A stretch of 33,996 nucleotides of DNA from Gemmatimonas phototrophica (GCA_945861755.1 CAMAVQ010000026.1:1-33996), one strand, 5' to 3'; counted from the first letter of the stretch, positions 1 through 6,772 are shown. The notes: a model not told the origin generated them from the sequence alone. Program-made: numbers and translations.

Positions 1-57
1 GCAGATGGTGTCCAGATCCCATTCCGGGCACCCCAGGGTGGTGAAGCTGAGTTTCAT
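1..57 (-). CDS. Sugar phosphate isomerase/epimerase-like TIM barrel, N-terminal fragment
   Basis: Only the first 19 codons lie in the window; the gene runs off the left edge. The peptide reads MKLSFTTLGCPEWDLDTIC. A short first strand followed by TLGCPEWDLDTI is the characteristic opening of xylose-isomerase-like TIM-barrel proteins (the sugar phosphate isomerase/epimerase family, which includes inosose dehydratase and hydroxypyruvate isomerase relatives). The start is the ATG at 57, eight bases after the TAG stop of the upstream gene, so it is probably the next gene of the same minus-strand operon. Only a weak ribosome site (AGGGCG) precedes it. The substrate cannot be judged from this fragment. 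Confidence 0.7.
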   Translation of the reverse strand, partial: MKLSFTTLGCPEWDLDTIC

Positions 58-65
58 CGCACGCC

Positions 66-1322
66 CTATTCAGAAAAGGCCCGGAAGGTCAGGGTGAAGC
101 CCCCCAACCCGCCCAGCGCCGCGCTGCTGAAATACGCCAGATCGTCGAAGTGTCCCCCGGTATCGGCCAGGTAGGTCAGGCCCAGCCCCAGCAAGGCCCC
201 GGCCAACTCCCCGCCGCTGACGATCAATCCTTGGCCAAAGCTGAAGTCCTGCTTTTTCAGCAACTGGTCGCTTAAGCCCGCCCCTGCGGCCATGCCGGCC
301 AGGGCCCCGCCCACGTGTGCCCGCCCGCTATTGGTCCCGGTGGCGTCGATCAGGGGCAGGGCCATGAGGGCGCCGAGGACGCCGCCGGCGCGCAGCACGT
401 ACGCGTCTCCCCGGGTGTAGTCGCGGTGTTGGCCCAGCCAGTTGCCGGCATACAAACCCGCCCCCGAAGAAAGCAGGGTCAGGCCGTCGCCTAAGCGCCG
501 CGACCGGTTGTTGTCATACAGCCCCGAGGCGTAGGCCATGCCTATGCCGCCCAACAACCCGAAATCCCCCATCACTGCCCACACCTCGGCCTGGCCGTGG
601 GTAGAGCGGCGCCAGTCCACCACCTTGAAGCCCAGGGCCGAGCCCAGCACCGCACTGCTCAGCACCGTGGCCCCGTCGCTGCGGGAATTGCGCCCTTTTT
701 CGGCGAACAAATCCGCCAGCAGCAGGCCATAGGCGATACCGCGCGTGCCCCCGAACTGGGCCAACTGGCGATGCGCCGGGGTGACGGTGCGGTGTTGGGT
801 GAGCCGGTAGGGCAGGTAGAAGCCGGTGGCCGTGGTCAACATGAACGTGGCCACCGTCGGGCGGGTGCTGTCCAGATCCAGCATCACCTTCATGGCCGGG
901 CCATAGGCCAGCAGGGAGAGCAGGATCTGATCGAGGACGAGTTCGCCGCGCCCCGAGTGATCTAGCTGGAGGCCCGCCGGGGGCAGGGTCTGCCGCCGGC
1001 GCAGATCCAGGCGCAGGGAGTCGACCGCCGCTGCCGACAGGAATTGCCGCTGCCGCCAGCGCTTGCCCTGGCGCTGCCAGGCGATCTCCAACACGTACCC
1101 CTGGTCTTCACCCTGGAAGAGGCGGGCGCTCTGGAATTCCTCAATCTCGGGGAAGAGGCCCAGCCGCGTCCGCAGGGCCGGGGTGACCTCCTGGACTTTG
1201 CCCTCCGGGTCCAGAGGCACCTGGGCTTCGGTGCGCACTTCTCCGGCCCTGGCGCTGGTGGCCAGGGCCGGGATCAGCAGGGCGGCCAGGGCCGCGATGA
1301 GCAGGGCGTTATTTTTTGCCAA
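66..1322 (-). CDS. Glycine-rich, internally repeated membrane or outer-membrane protein
   Basis: I do not recognise a named family. From the TTG start at 1322 the protein has 418 residues and opens with MAKNNALLIAALAALLIPAL, a good signal peptide that is probably cleaved after an SARA-type site. A polar region with many Arg and Gln follows (about residues 25-140). The last 270 residues are glycine- and alanine-rich and contain at least three related segments of roughly 60 residues, each with a small-residue hydrophobic stretch followed by a charged Asp/Arg turn. An ATG at 1376 in the same frame would add 18 residues but would overlap the upstream isochorismatase gene by 68 bases. The TTG overlaps it by only 14 bases and gives a normal signal peptide. 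Envelope location is inferred; function is unknown. Confidence 0.65.
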   Translation of the reverse strand: MAKNNALLIAALAALLIPALATSARAGEVRTEAQVPLDPEGKVQEVTPALRTRLGLFPEIEEFQSARLFQGEDQGYVLEIAWQRQGKRWRQRQFLSAAAVDSLRLDLRRRQTLPPAGLQLDHSGRGELVLDQILLSLLAYGPAMKVMLDLDSTRPTVATFMLTTATGFYLPYRLTQHRTVTPAHRQLAQFGGTRGIAYGLLLADLFAEKGRNSRSDGATVLSSAVLGSALGFKVVDWRRSTHGQAEVWAVMGDFGLLGGIGMAYASGLYDNNRSRRLGDGLTLLSSGAGLYAGNWLGQHRDYTRGDAYVLRAGGVLGALMALPLIDATGTNSGRAHVGGALAGMAAGAGLSDQLLKKQDFSFGQGLIVSGGELAGALLGLGLTYLADTGGHFDDLAYFSSAALGGLGGFTLTFRAFSE

Positions 1323-2028
1323 GGGCCTGGCACGCGGCGGCAAATTCCGCCGAGGTGGAGGTGTAGCCGATGACATGCTCGAAGTTGCGGAACATAATCT
1401 TGCGCAGCCAGCCGCCCTCGGGCAGGTTGGGGTCCACGGTATCGGGGTACTCGGCGGAGTGGGTGCAGTCGCGCAGCAGGACCACTCGGTAGTTGTGCTC
1501 CACCGCGCCGGCCACCGTCTGATACAGGCAGGCCCGCTGGCTGAAGCCCACCGCGATCAGGGTCTTGATATTGTAGCAACGCAGGTGGTAGTCGGTGTGG
1601 GTCTCGTGGAAGCCGGACCACTCCCGCTTGGGGAAATCCGGCTCGTGGGGCAGGGGCTGGATCGAGGGCGAATAGTTGGGTTGGTACGGGGCCCGCGAAG
1701 GCGGTGGACGGTCAGCGGCTCCGGCATCTCCCCAACGCGTGCCGTGGATTTCGCGTTTGATGCTGCCCGGTTCGTCGGCCAGAGAGAAGTCGTTGTGGAT
1801 GAAGATCACATGCATGCCGACGGCGCGGGCAGCCTGCAGGGCCGGGGCAATGCCGTTCTCCACATAGGGATTGCCCGGACCGGTGTCGCTGTCCACGACC
1901 ATGAAGGCCGTGTGCGCCAATTCTAGTTCCAGGTCCTTGTAGGCGTGACCGTCTCCCTTTTCCTCTGATTTGCCTTCGTAGTACCCGGTGCCGCTGTACC
2001 AGCGCACCGGCAGTTTCAGCGTGCCCAT
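1309..2028 (-). CDS. Isochorismatase-like cysteine hydrolase
   Basis: This is a 239-residue member of the isochorismatase-like hydrolase superfamily (isochorismatase, nicotinamidase, N-carbamoylsarcosine amidohydrolase, ureidoacrylate hydrolase). The family's catalytic triad is visible: Asp46 in AFMVVDSDTG, Lys134 in DFPKREWSGF, and the nucleophile Cys167 in GFSQRACLYQT. The segment after it, ending VVLLRDCTHSAE, also matches the family. The likely reaction is hydrolysis of an amide or carbamoyl bond in a small metabolite; the substrate cannot be told. The start is the ATG at 2028, preceded by AAAGGAGA. Longer reading to 2385 only opens the frame antiphase through the neighbouring gene. It lies 14 bases after the 447-residue gene and is probably co-transcribed with it. 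Confidence 0.88.
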   Translation of the reverse strand: MGTLKLPVRWYSGTGYYEGKSEEKGDGHAYKDLELELAHTAFMVVDSDTGPGNPYVENGIAPALQAARAVGMHVIFIHNDFSLADEPGSIKREIHGTRWGDAGAADRPPPSRAPYQPNYSPSIQPLPHEPDFPKREWSGFHETHTDYHLRCYNIKTLIAVGFSQRACLYQTVAGAVEHNYRVVLLRDCTHSAEYPDTVDPNLPEGGWLRKIMFRNFEHVIGYTSTSAEFAAACQALGKK

Positions 2029-2042
2029 ATCGTCTCCTTTGA

Positions 2043-3386
2043 TCAATAAGTTGAGGGCTTGGGGGTGGCCGGTGGCCAGTACCCCGCAGGGTTTTCGTCC
2101 CATTCTCTGCCGCACAGCCGCGAGATCACGCACCATTCCCCTGCGGTCAGGTGGTCGTGGTTGTGAAAGAGGAAGCGCTGCAACCCGGCTTGCTGCGAGG
2201 CCACCAGGATATGATGCAGGTCCCCGGCGGTCATCGGGTCGCCCCCGTGGGGCATACGCCCGGTGTCGACCCAGGGCACCACCTTGCGGGCTTCGCCGGC
2301 CGCGGCGATGGCCCGCCGGGTCTCCTCTTGCACCACCTGGTCGAAGAAGACCTGCGGGAAACCCAGGTCCATGTCGGCCAGGCAATCCACTCCGGGCAGA
2401 TCCACCCCCAGCCAGGCCTTGACCACGGTGAAGCAGTCCTGTTCGGTGAGGGCTGGATTCCAGGCGGCGATCTGCTTCACCCAGCGGGTCACGGTGCCGT
2501 ACATGCCGTCGAAACCGCGCTGCCAGAAGTAGTGTTTGACCAGCAGAAAGTCGAGCACTTCGCTCCAGGCCAGAAAGTCAAAGGCGGTCATGCCCGAGAA
2601 CACCGCTGAGCGCAGCCCGTTGCCCAGCAGGAGCCGGCGGGGCAGCGTGTCCAGGGCAGCGCGCACGGCCCGGCCCTCGTTGAGCCCGTCCTCCCGCCGC
2701 CAGCGCAGCCAGTAGGTGGAAGCCTCGTCGATGTCGAAGAGATTCATGGAGGCCAACACCCCCTGGGCTCCGTAGTAACGCACCTGGGCGGGGGTCAGGG
2801 AGCGGAAGCGGTCGAGCAGATGTTGCCGGCCCTGGTCCAGGCGCTCGGGGTCGTACCCCCGGGCCTGGGCCGTGGTCTTGGTGTGCTCTTTCATTTCACC
2901 GAATACCGCGTTGCCGTGGTGGTACTGGAGTTCGTAGGCCGACTCGGTCCAACCGTCGTTGATGCCCCCGTCTACCTGGGGGAAGGCGGAGAAGACCTCG
3001 TCCCACACCGCCGCGTGGTGGAGGGCGCCATAGGGATCTTCTGTCACAGGCAGGCGTTTGGCCGGCGAACAGCCCGAGCCGGGACAGAAGACCATGGTGA
3101 GCCAGCCCCGCTTCTTGGCGTCGTCGAGCATGGCGTGTAACTGTTTTTCTTTGGCGGCGTCGGGCTGGCCCGGGCGCGGGTCCACGGCCATGCCGCGGCT
3201 GGTGTAGGCTGTTGGTTTGGCCGGAAAGGCCGGCACGGTGAATTTGCCCTGCTCGTCGGTGAAGAGCAGCCGGCCAAAGACCAGCCCCTTTATCCCCCCC
3301 GCTTCCCAGGCGTCGAAAATGCGCACGTAGTCGTCCACCACCGTCTCCAGGGGCTGGCCGATGCGCATCCAGGCTTCCAGCGGCAT
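2043..3386 (-). CDS. Conserved hypothetical protein, possible TIM-barrel enzyme
   Basis: This 447-residue soluble protein has no signal peptide and I do not recognise its family. The alternation of hydrophobic strands and amphipathic helices, with acidic or histidine residues at strand ends (GINDGWTES, KVVPWVDTGRMPHGGDP, FLFHNHDHL), suggests a glycosidase-like or decarboxylase-like (beta/alpha)8 barrel. The carboxy tail is Pro-rich. The start is the ATG at 3386, which follows GAGGAGAACAGGAA. An upstream in-frame ATG at 3440 lies at the predicted transcription start and is unlikely to be used. It is the first gene of the run that continues into the isochorismatase-like gene, so a role in catabolism of a small carbon or nitrogen compound is plausible but unproven. 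Confidence 0.75.
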   Translation of the reverse strand: MPLEAWMRIGQPLETVVDDYVRIFDAWEAGGIKGLVFGRLLFTDEQGKFTVPAFPAKPTAYTSRGMAVDPRPGQPDAAKEKQLHAMLDDAKKRGWLTMVFCPGSGCSPAKRLPVTEDPYGALHHAAVWDEVFSAFPQVDGGINDGWTESAYELQYHHGNAVFGEMKEHTKTTAQARGYDPERLDQGRQHLLDRFRSLTPAQVRYYGAQGVLASMNLFDIDEASTYWLRWRREDGLNEGRAVRAALDTLPRRLLLGNGLRSAVFSGMTAFDFLAWSEVLDFLLVKHYFWQRGFDGMYGTVTRWVKQIAAWNPALTEQDCFTVVKAWLGVDLPGVDCLADMDLGFPQVFFDQVVQEETRRAIAAAGEARKVVPWVDTGRMPHGGDPMTAGDLHHILVASQQAGLQRFLFHNHDHLTAGEWCVISRLCGREWDENPAGYWPPATPKPSTY

Positions 3387-3440
3387 TTCCTGTTCTCCTC
3401 GTATTTTTGGGTTCGTACCGGGGCAGCGTGCCCGGTTCAC

Positions 3441-3468
3441 AATATAGATAGATTGCGGGAACAGACAA
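3441..3468 (-). promoter_or_regulatory. Sigma-70-type promoter for the 3386-to-1 operon
   Basis: On the minus strand a -35 box TTGTCT (3468-3463) and a -10 box TATATT (3446-3441) are separated by 16 bases. Transcription would start near 3434, giving a leader of about 48 bases with a clear GAGGAG site before the ATG at 3386. The -35 box abuts the T-tract of the terminator of the preceding gene, a typical compact junction. Confidence 0.5.
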
Positions 3469-3505
3469 AAAAAGGCCGCGTCCCTGGCGAGGGGACACGG
3501 CCTTT
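3467..3505 (-). terminator. Rho-independent terminator after the Spy-like gene
   Basis: Fourteen-base arms at 3471-3484 and 3492-3505 pair with one wobble around a seven-base loop. On the minus strand the stem is followed by seven T residues (3473-3467). It lies downstream of the Spy-like gene and just upstream of the next promoter. There are only three T residues on the plus-strand side, so the terminator is directional. Confidence 0.85.
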
Positions 3506-3567
3506 GACTTACAGGAAAGAACCGGGAGGGAAACTATCGTCTCACCACGGCAATGCTCATGGGCGTC

Positions 3568-4329
3568 TCACTTGCTCTGCGACTTGATCTGACCCCAGGT
3601 TTGCTCGGGAGGTGCCGCCGGCTTGGTGGCCGCGCCAGAGGTCGCCTCGGTGGCGGGTGCCGCCGGAGCGGGATGGGGTCCCTTCCGGTTCTTTTTCTGG
3701 TCCTCCCACTTCTGGAGCTGTTCGGGGGTGAGCAGGGCCTCAAGGGCCTTCATATGGTCGGCAAAGAGCTGGCGCATGGCTTCTGGCTCGGGCTTCTGTC
3801 CCGATTGCCGCAGTTCCTCCATCTTGGCCCGCTGCTCTTTGGCCAACGCTTCCCACTGCGTCTTCTGCTCTTCGCTCAGACCCAGGGCTTCGGCCATCCT
3901 GCCCAGGCCCGCTTCGCCTTTGCCCCTACCCATGCCTTTGCCTCCCCTGCCTGGACCCTTGCCCCTGTCCATGCCTGCCGGATGGTTCTGCTTCCACTCG
4001 GCCAGCTTCTGGCGTTGTTCGTCGGTGAGCAGCGCTTCAAAGGCGGCGCGGTGGGCCTCGGCGGCGGCCTTCATCTGGGCCTGGCCGTCTTCGCGCGACA
4101 GGGTGCCGGCCTTGATTTGGGCGCGCAGTTCCTGCTGCTGTTTCTGGAACTCGGTCTTCAGGGGCGCCAACTGGGCCTTCTGCTCATCGCTCAGGTTCAG
4201 TTCCTGGTGCCCCGGCCCTTGCCCCTGCTTCATCCCGTGTCCGTGCTTCATGCCTCCGGCGGTGGCGGCGCTGAAGGTGCCGGCGGTGAGCACCAGCCCG
4301 GCGCAGAGCAGGGCGCTGAAAGTCTTCAT
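3568..4329 (-). CDS. Spy/CpxP-like LTxxQ periplasmic protein
   Basis: This is a 253-residue exported protein. Residues 1-24 form a signal peptide (MKTFSALLCAGLVLTAGTFS followed by small residues). A His/Met/Gly-rich stretch follows (about 25-42). Two helical modules resemble the Spy/CpxP fold: the first contains NLSDEQ (45-50) and ends with LTDEQ (101-105); the second contains GLSEEQ (150-155) and ends with LTPEQ (200-204). They are joined by a Gly/Arg/Lys-rich linker (119-140), and a Pro/Ala tail closes the protein. Family members are ATP-independent periplasmic chaperones or metal-stress sensors. Two modules in one chain is about twice the usual length. The start ATG has AAGGAG seven bases upstream, and the leader carries a striking nested inverted repeat. 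A strong terminator follows. Confidence 0.82.
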   Translation of the reverse strand: MKTFSALLCAGLVLTAGTFSAATAGGMKHGHGMKQGQGPGHQELNLSDEQKAQLAPLKTEFQKQQQELRAQIKAGTLSREDGQAQMKAAAEAHRAAFEALLTDEQRQKLAEWKQNHPAGMDRGKGPGRGGKGMGRGKGEAGLGRMAEALGLSEEQKTQWEALAKEQRAKMEELRQSGQKPEPEAMRQLFADHMKALEALLTPEQLQKWEDQKKNRKGPHPAPAAPATEATSGAATKPAAPPEQTWGQIKSQSK

Positions 4330-4330
4330 G

Positions 4331-4398
4331 GGTCTAACTCCTTGGTTTGGGGAACACTGCTGCGGGGCAACAGTGCTGATGCGACTGTCTGTTAGACC
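4331..4398 (-). promoter_or_regulatory. Nested inverted repeats in the leader of the Spy-like gene
   Basis: Outer arms GTTAGACC (4391-4398) and GGTCTAAC (4331-4338) are a perfect eight-base inverted repeat. Inside them, 4353-4363 and 4367-4377 form an 11-base stem (two G-U pairs) with a three-base loop. In the minus-strand transcript the second outer arm sits exactly between the ribosome site AAGGAG and the ATG at 4329, so folding would hide the start region. It could be a translational switch, or the outer arms could be a protein-binding operator. No T-tract follows, so it is not an ordinary terminator. Confidence 0.5.
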
Positions 4399-4418
4399 GG
4401 GGAGGCCGGCAAAAGGTT

Positions 4419-5240
4419 TTAAGGTGTCGCTGGTTTTTCACCGGCGACTTTGACCAGACCCCACGACTGCGCTTCGACGGCGGTGAGCCGGTTGCCGAAG
4501 ACCACCCGGCCGAAACGCTCGGGCACGTGAAAGTCGACCTTGCCCACCGGCGACCAGGCACTGGCCTGCTCTTCGCTCTGGGTTCCGTTCTGCCGCACCC
4601 GCTCGAAGCGGTAGATGTTGAGCCGCCACTCGTCGCCTGCCTGCGGTGGCAGGGACCTGGGTCCGGCGATATCGAGCGGGGGGGATGCCAGCCCGGCCCA
4701 GGGCAGGGCGATTTCGGCGCTCCAGCTCTGGTCCACATCGGCGGCATTGTTGAGCGTGCCAGTTATTTGGACGGCGCTGAGCAGCGCGGGGTTCCAGGTA
4801 CCGTACCCCTTGCCGCTCCTGCTCCAGGGTTTGGTGAGCAGCAGGTCGAAAACCGTGTTGAGCGGATTGAGTTCCACTTCGGCGTAGTTCTGGCCATCGC
4901 CGTCGGGATCGATGAAGATCTCCAGCACTTCCTCTTCATACAACTGCATATCGCGCTGGCCGTAGGTGGACCACACGTCCGGGTCGGCGGCGGAGAAGTA
5001 AAAATAGAGGTACTGCTCGTCCCAAAGCATGCGGGCTTCGGTGCGGCGGGTGTGGTAGCGGTCGCCGCTGAGGAAACTCACATCCACCAGGTCCACCGGG
5101 TCCACCTCCTGCCAGGCGGCTTCGTCGCCCTTGCCGTCGACGATCACGGGCTGGGTGGTTTTCCAGCAGGTGTAGAGGGGCAGGTCCTGGGCGCCGGCGG
5201 CGCTGGCCAGGGCCAGGAGCAGGAGCCATTTGAGTTTCAC
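4419..5240 (-). CDS. Secreted single-domain CBM9-like protein
   Basis: The 273-residue protein starts at GTG 5240, eight bases after AAAGGAG. Residues 1-17 (MKLKWLLLLALASAAGA) are a signal peptide. The remainder is one family 9 carbohydrate-binding-like (DOMON-type) domain. It opens with VIVDGKGDEAAW (32-43), continues through LWDEQYLYFYFSAADPDVW and EEVLEIFIDPDGDGQNYAEV, and ends with the typical strand pair before NRLTAVEA. CBM9 domains bind reducing sugar ends; many stand-alone relatives have unknown ligands. No catalytic domain is attached. A second CBM9-type domain occurs in the sensor kinase at 6773, so the two may face the same extracellular ligands. The Spy-like gene follows after 89 bases. 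Confidence 0.8.
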   Translation of the reverse strand: MKLKWLLLLALASAAGAQDLPLYTCWKTTQPVIVDGKGDEAAWQEVDPVDLVDVSFLSGDRYHTRRTEARMLWDEQYLYFYFSAADPDVWSTYGQRDMQLYEEEVLEIFIDPDGDGQNYAEVELNPLNTVFDLLLTKPWSRSGKGYGTWNPALLSAVQITGTLNNAADVDQSWSAEIALPWAGLASPPLDIAGPRSLPPQAGDEWRLNIYRFERVRQNGTQSEEQASAWSPVGKVDFHVPERFGRVVFGNRLTAVEAQSWGLVKVAGEKPATP

Positions 5241-5254
5241 GGTACACGCTCCTT

Positions 5255-5299
5255 TTATGATGGTATTAATTCCACTCCCACCGGGCAGTGATCTGAACC
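5255..5299 (-). pseudogene. C-terminal remnant of a second exonuclease III-type gene
   Basis: Between the intact xth and the CBM9 gene, the minus strand encodes GSDHCPVGVELIPS followed by TAA at 5257. This matches the ending GSDHCPIGIDL of the intact exonuclease III nearly residue for residue, including the Asp-His pair of the active site. Over the 33 bases encoding the 11 matched residues, 25 are identical and the differences are mainly synonymous or conservative. Upstream of about 5320 I see no further similarity. It looks like the tail of a deleted diverged paralogue. Confidence 0.5.
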
Positions 5300-5326
5300 C
5301 CGGCCCAGGCAAAAGCGCTGGGCCGG
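5300..5326 (-). terminator. GC-rich hairpin after xth, possible terminator
   Basis: Perfect nine-base arms CCGGCCCAG and CTGGGCCGG enclose a nine-base loop. It lies 20 bases past the stop codon of xth on the minus strand. No T-tract follows on either strand, so it may be a weak or factor-assisted terminator, or a processing site. It overlaps the upstream edge of the xth remnant. Confidence 0.35.
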
Positions 5327-5346
5327 TCTTGGTTATTTCCGCAAAG

Positions 5347-6111
5347 CTATAAATCTATTCCTATAGGGCAATGGTCTGAACCTGACACCTGGGGCAGGTG
5401 GTAGGCCTTCCTGACCCGCTCCCGCAGGGAGGGAGAGACGAAGTGGTAGTCGATACGCCAGCCGATATTCCGTTCCCGCGCCCCCGAGCGATTGGACCAC
5501 CAGGTATAGTGGCCGGGCGCCGGGTTCAGGGCGCGGAAGATGTCTAGATATCCCCGTTCCATAAACTGGTCCATCCAGGCCCGCTCCAGGGGCAAAAAGC
5601 CGGTGGTTTTCTGGTTTTCCCGGGGCCGGGCCAGGTCGATCTCGCGATGGGCGGTGTTGAAATCACCGCACAGCACCAGCGCTTCTCCCCGGGCGCGCCT
5701 CGCCTCGCAGAATTCCAGGAAGGCCGCGCAAAACTCCATCTTGAAGGGCACCCGCGCATGGTCGCGCTGGCCGTTGGGGAAGTAGGCATTCACCAGGGTG
5801 AAGTCCGCAAAGCGGGCGGTTATCACCCGTCCCTCGCAGTCGAAGTGCGGGATACCTAGACCCTCGGTCACGTCGAGCGGTTCCACCCGGCTGTAGATGA
5901 CCACGCCGCTGTACCCTTTTTTCTCGGCGCAGGCCCACCAGCTTTGGTACCCGCGGGGGGCGACCAGCTCTGGGTCCACTTGCTCGGGCCGGGCGCGGGC
6001 CTCCTGGATGCAGAGCACCTCGGGTTTGGCCTTGGCCAGCCAGGGCAGGAAGCCTTTGGTCGCCGCCGAGCGAATGCCGTTCACGTTCCAACAGAGCAGC
6101 TTCATAGCCAT
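5347..6111 (-). CDS. xth: Exodeoxyribonuclease III / AP endonuclease
   Basis: This 254-residue enzyme belongs to the endonuclease/exonuclease/phosphatase family and acts in base excision repair on abasic sites and 3'-blocked ends. Visible motifs are LLCWNVNGIRSA near the N-terminus, the metal ligand Glu37 in CIQEARA, Tyr110 in VNAYFPNG, Asp150 and Asn152 in LCGDFNTAHREIDLARP, WRIDYHFVS (219-226), and the closing Asp246-His247 pair in GSDHCPIG. I use the ATG at 6111 (MAMKLL), which has AGGAGG 13 bases upstream; the ATG at 6105 is the alternative. It is transcribed divergently from the sigma-54-controlled region. Its length is close to that of the family (E. coli enzyme 268 residues). Confidence 0.93.
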   Translation of the reverse strand: MAMKLLCWNVNGIRSAATKGFLPWLAKAKPEVLCIQEARARPEQVDPELVAPRGYQSWWACAEKKGYSGVVIYSRVEPLDVTEGLGIPHFDCEGRVITARFADFTLVNAYFPNGQRDHARVPFKMEFCAAFLEFCEARRARGEALVLCGDFNTAHREIDLARPRENQKTTGFLPLERAWMDQFMERGYLDIFRALNPAPGHYTWWSNRSGARERNIGWRIDYHFVSPSLRERVRKAYHLPQVSGSDHCPIGIDL

Positions 6112-6331
6112 AATATGCTCAAGCCCTCCTAGTTGGGCCATCGACGGGCGAAGCCGCTGGCCGGCCAGAATATGGACAGCGCTGCCAACCTTCTGGTCAG
6201 CACAGGTCAACGCATTGTTTTTCAAGACTTAGCTCTATCCCCGCCAGCACCCGTCCACTTTCTTGACACTTCCCCTAGGCCCTGCTCCAGTCCCCGGCCC
6301 GTCCTCCGCTGTGCCTGAAAATATAGCAACA

Positions 6332-6367
6332 TCCTGTTTATTAGCCACCTATAACTTGCTCCTGTTT
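6332..6367 (+). repeat. Direct repeat TCCTGTTT, candidate activator half-sites
   Basis: The octamer TCCTGTTT occurs at 6332-6339 and 6360-6367, 28 bases apart. It lies in AT-richer DNA about 50-90 bases upstream of the predicted sigma-54 transcription start. Enhancer-binding proteins usually bind paired sites upstream of such promoters, so these could bind the NtrC-type regulator encoded at 9449. The match is short and could be chance. Confidence 0.25.
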
Positions 6368-6392
6368 GATCACCGCCCCTGGTCTGCACCGC

Positions 6393-6408
6393 TGGCACAG
6401 CCCTTGCA
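6393..6408 (+). promoter_or_regulatory. Sigma-54 (-24/-12) promoter
   Basis: The sequence TGGCACAGCCCTTGCA matches the sigma-54 consensus TGGCACG-N4-TTGCW except for one base. The invariant GG (6394-6395) and GC (6406-6407) are separated by exactly 10 bases. Transcription should start near 6419, leaving a leader of about 59 bases before the small gene at 6478. A sigma-54 activator gene lies 3 kb downstream in the same direction, which supports function. Confidence 0.78.
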
Positions 6409-6477
6409 ATATCCCTTACCAGAAGCAGAAAAAACTAACTCAAACAAAAAAACGAACCATAACCAAGGAGCCCTGCC

Positions 6478-6669
6478 ATGAAACGCACTCTGATCATCGC
6501 CGCCGTCGCCATCGCGACTTCCCTTTCCGCCGCCACCCTGGGTGCCAAAGGTTCAGTGGCTAAAATCAGCAGCAAGGAACTGAGCACGGTCCGCTCGCGG
6601 ACCTCAGCCTCGGCCTACGAAGTGGTCGCCCAGCATCCCGAACTGAAGACCCTGGTGGTCCGCAAGTAG
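6478..6669 (+). CDS. Small exported peptide precursor (63 aa)
   Basis: A 63-residue protein with an obvious signal peptide (MKRTLIIAAVAIATSLSAAT) and a mature part of about 40 residues. The mature part is basic, Ser/Lys/Arg-rich (KGSVAKISSKELSTVRSRT) and ends in HPELKTLVVRK. It has no cysteine and no lipobox. AAGGAG stands eight bases before the ATG. It is the first gene after the sigma-54 promoter and is followed by a hairpin, so it may be expressed strongly and partly separately from the kinase genes. I do not recognise a family. A secreted signal, a kinase cofactor or a structural peptide are all possible; none is shown by the sequence. Confidence 0.72.
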   Translation: MKRTLIIAAVAIATSLSAATLGAKGSVAKISSKELSTVRSRTSASAYEVVAQHPELKTLVVRK

Positions 6670-6696
6670 GGAGCACCCCAGCAGCAGCCAGCGCAG

Positions 6697-6724
6697 ACGC
6701 ACGACCCCCTCGGGGGCCGTGCGT
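6697..6724 (+). terminator. Hairpin after the small peptide gene
   Basis: ACGCACG-A-CCCCC and GGGGG-C-CGTGCGT form a 12-pair stem with one mismatch and a two-base apex gap (really a four-base loop). The sequence after it is TTCAGGTTTGG, a poor T-tract. It could attenuate read-through into the kinase genes or stabilise the 3' end of the short message. Confidence 0.45.
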
Positions 6725-6772
6725 TCAGGTTTGGTGAGGGATTTGTGCATATTATCCAGCAGGGCAAACGGT

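Larger units (their letters stand above)
6112..6477. other. Divergent intergenic region
   Basis: These 366 bases separate xth (minus) from the small exported-peptide gene (plus). They contain no convincing gene. The right half holds the sigma-54 promoter and two direct repeats described separately; the last 30 bases are A-rich and carry AAGGAG eight bases before the ATG at 6478. For xth I see its ribosome site but no good sigma-70 promoter. The left half (6130-6300) shows nothing I can name. Confidence 0.6.

Noticed and set aside
6281-6360. Sigma-70 promoter around TATAAC at 6350
   Set aside because: The -10-like box lacks a -35 box at normal spacing, and the sigma-54 element explains the downstream gene better.
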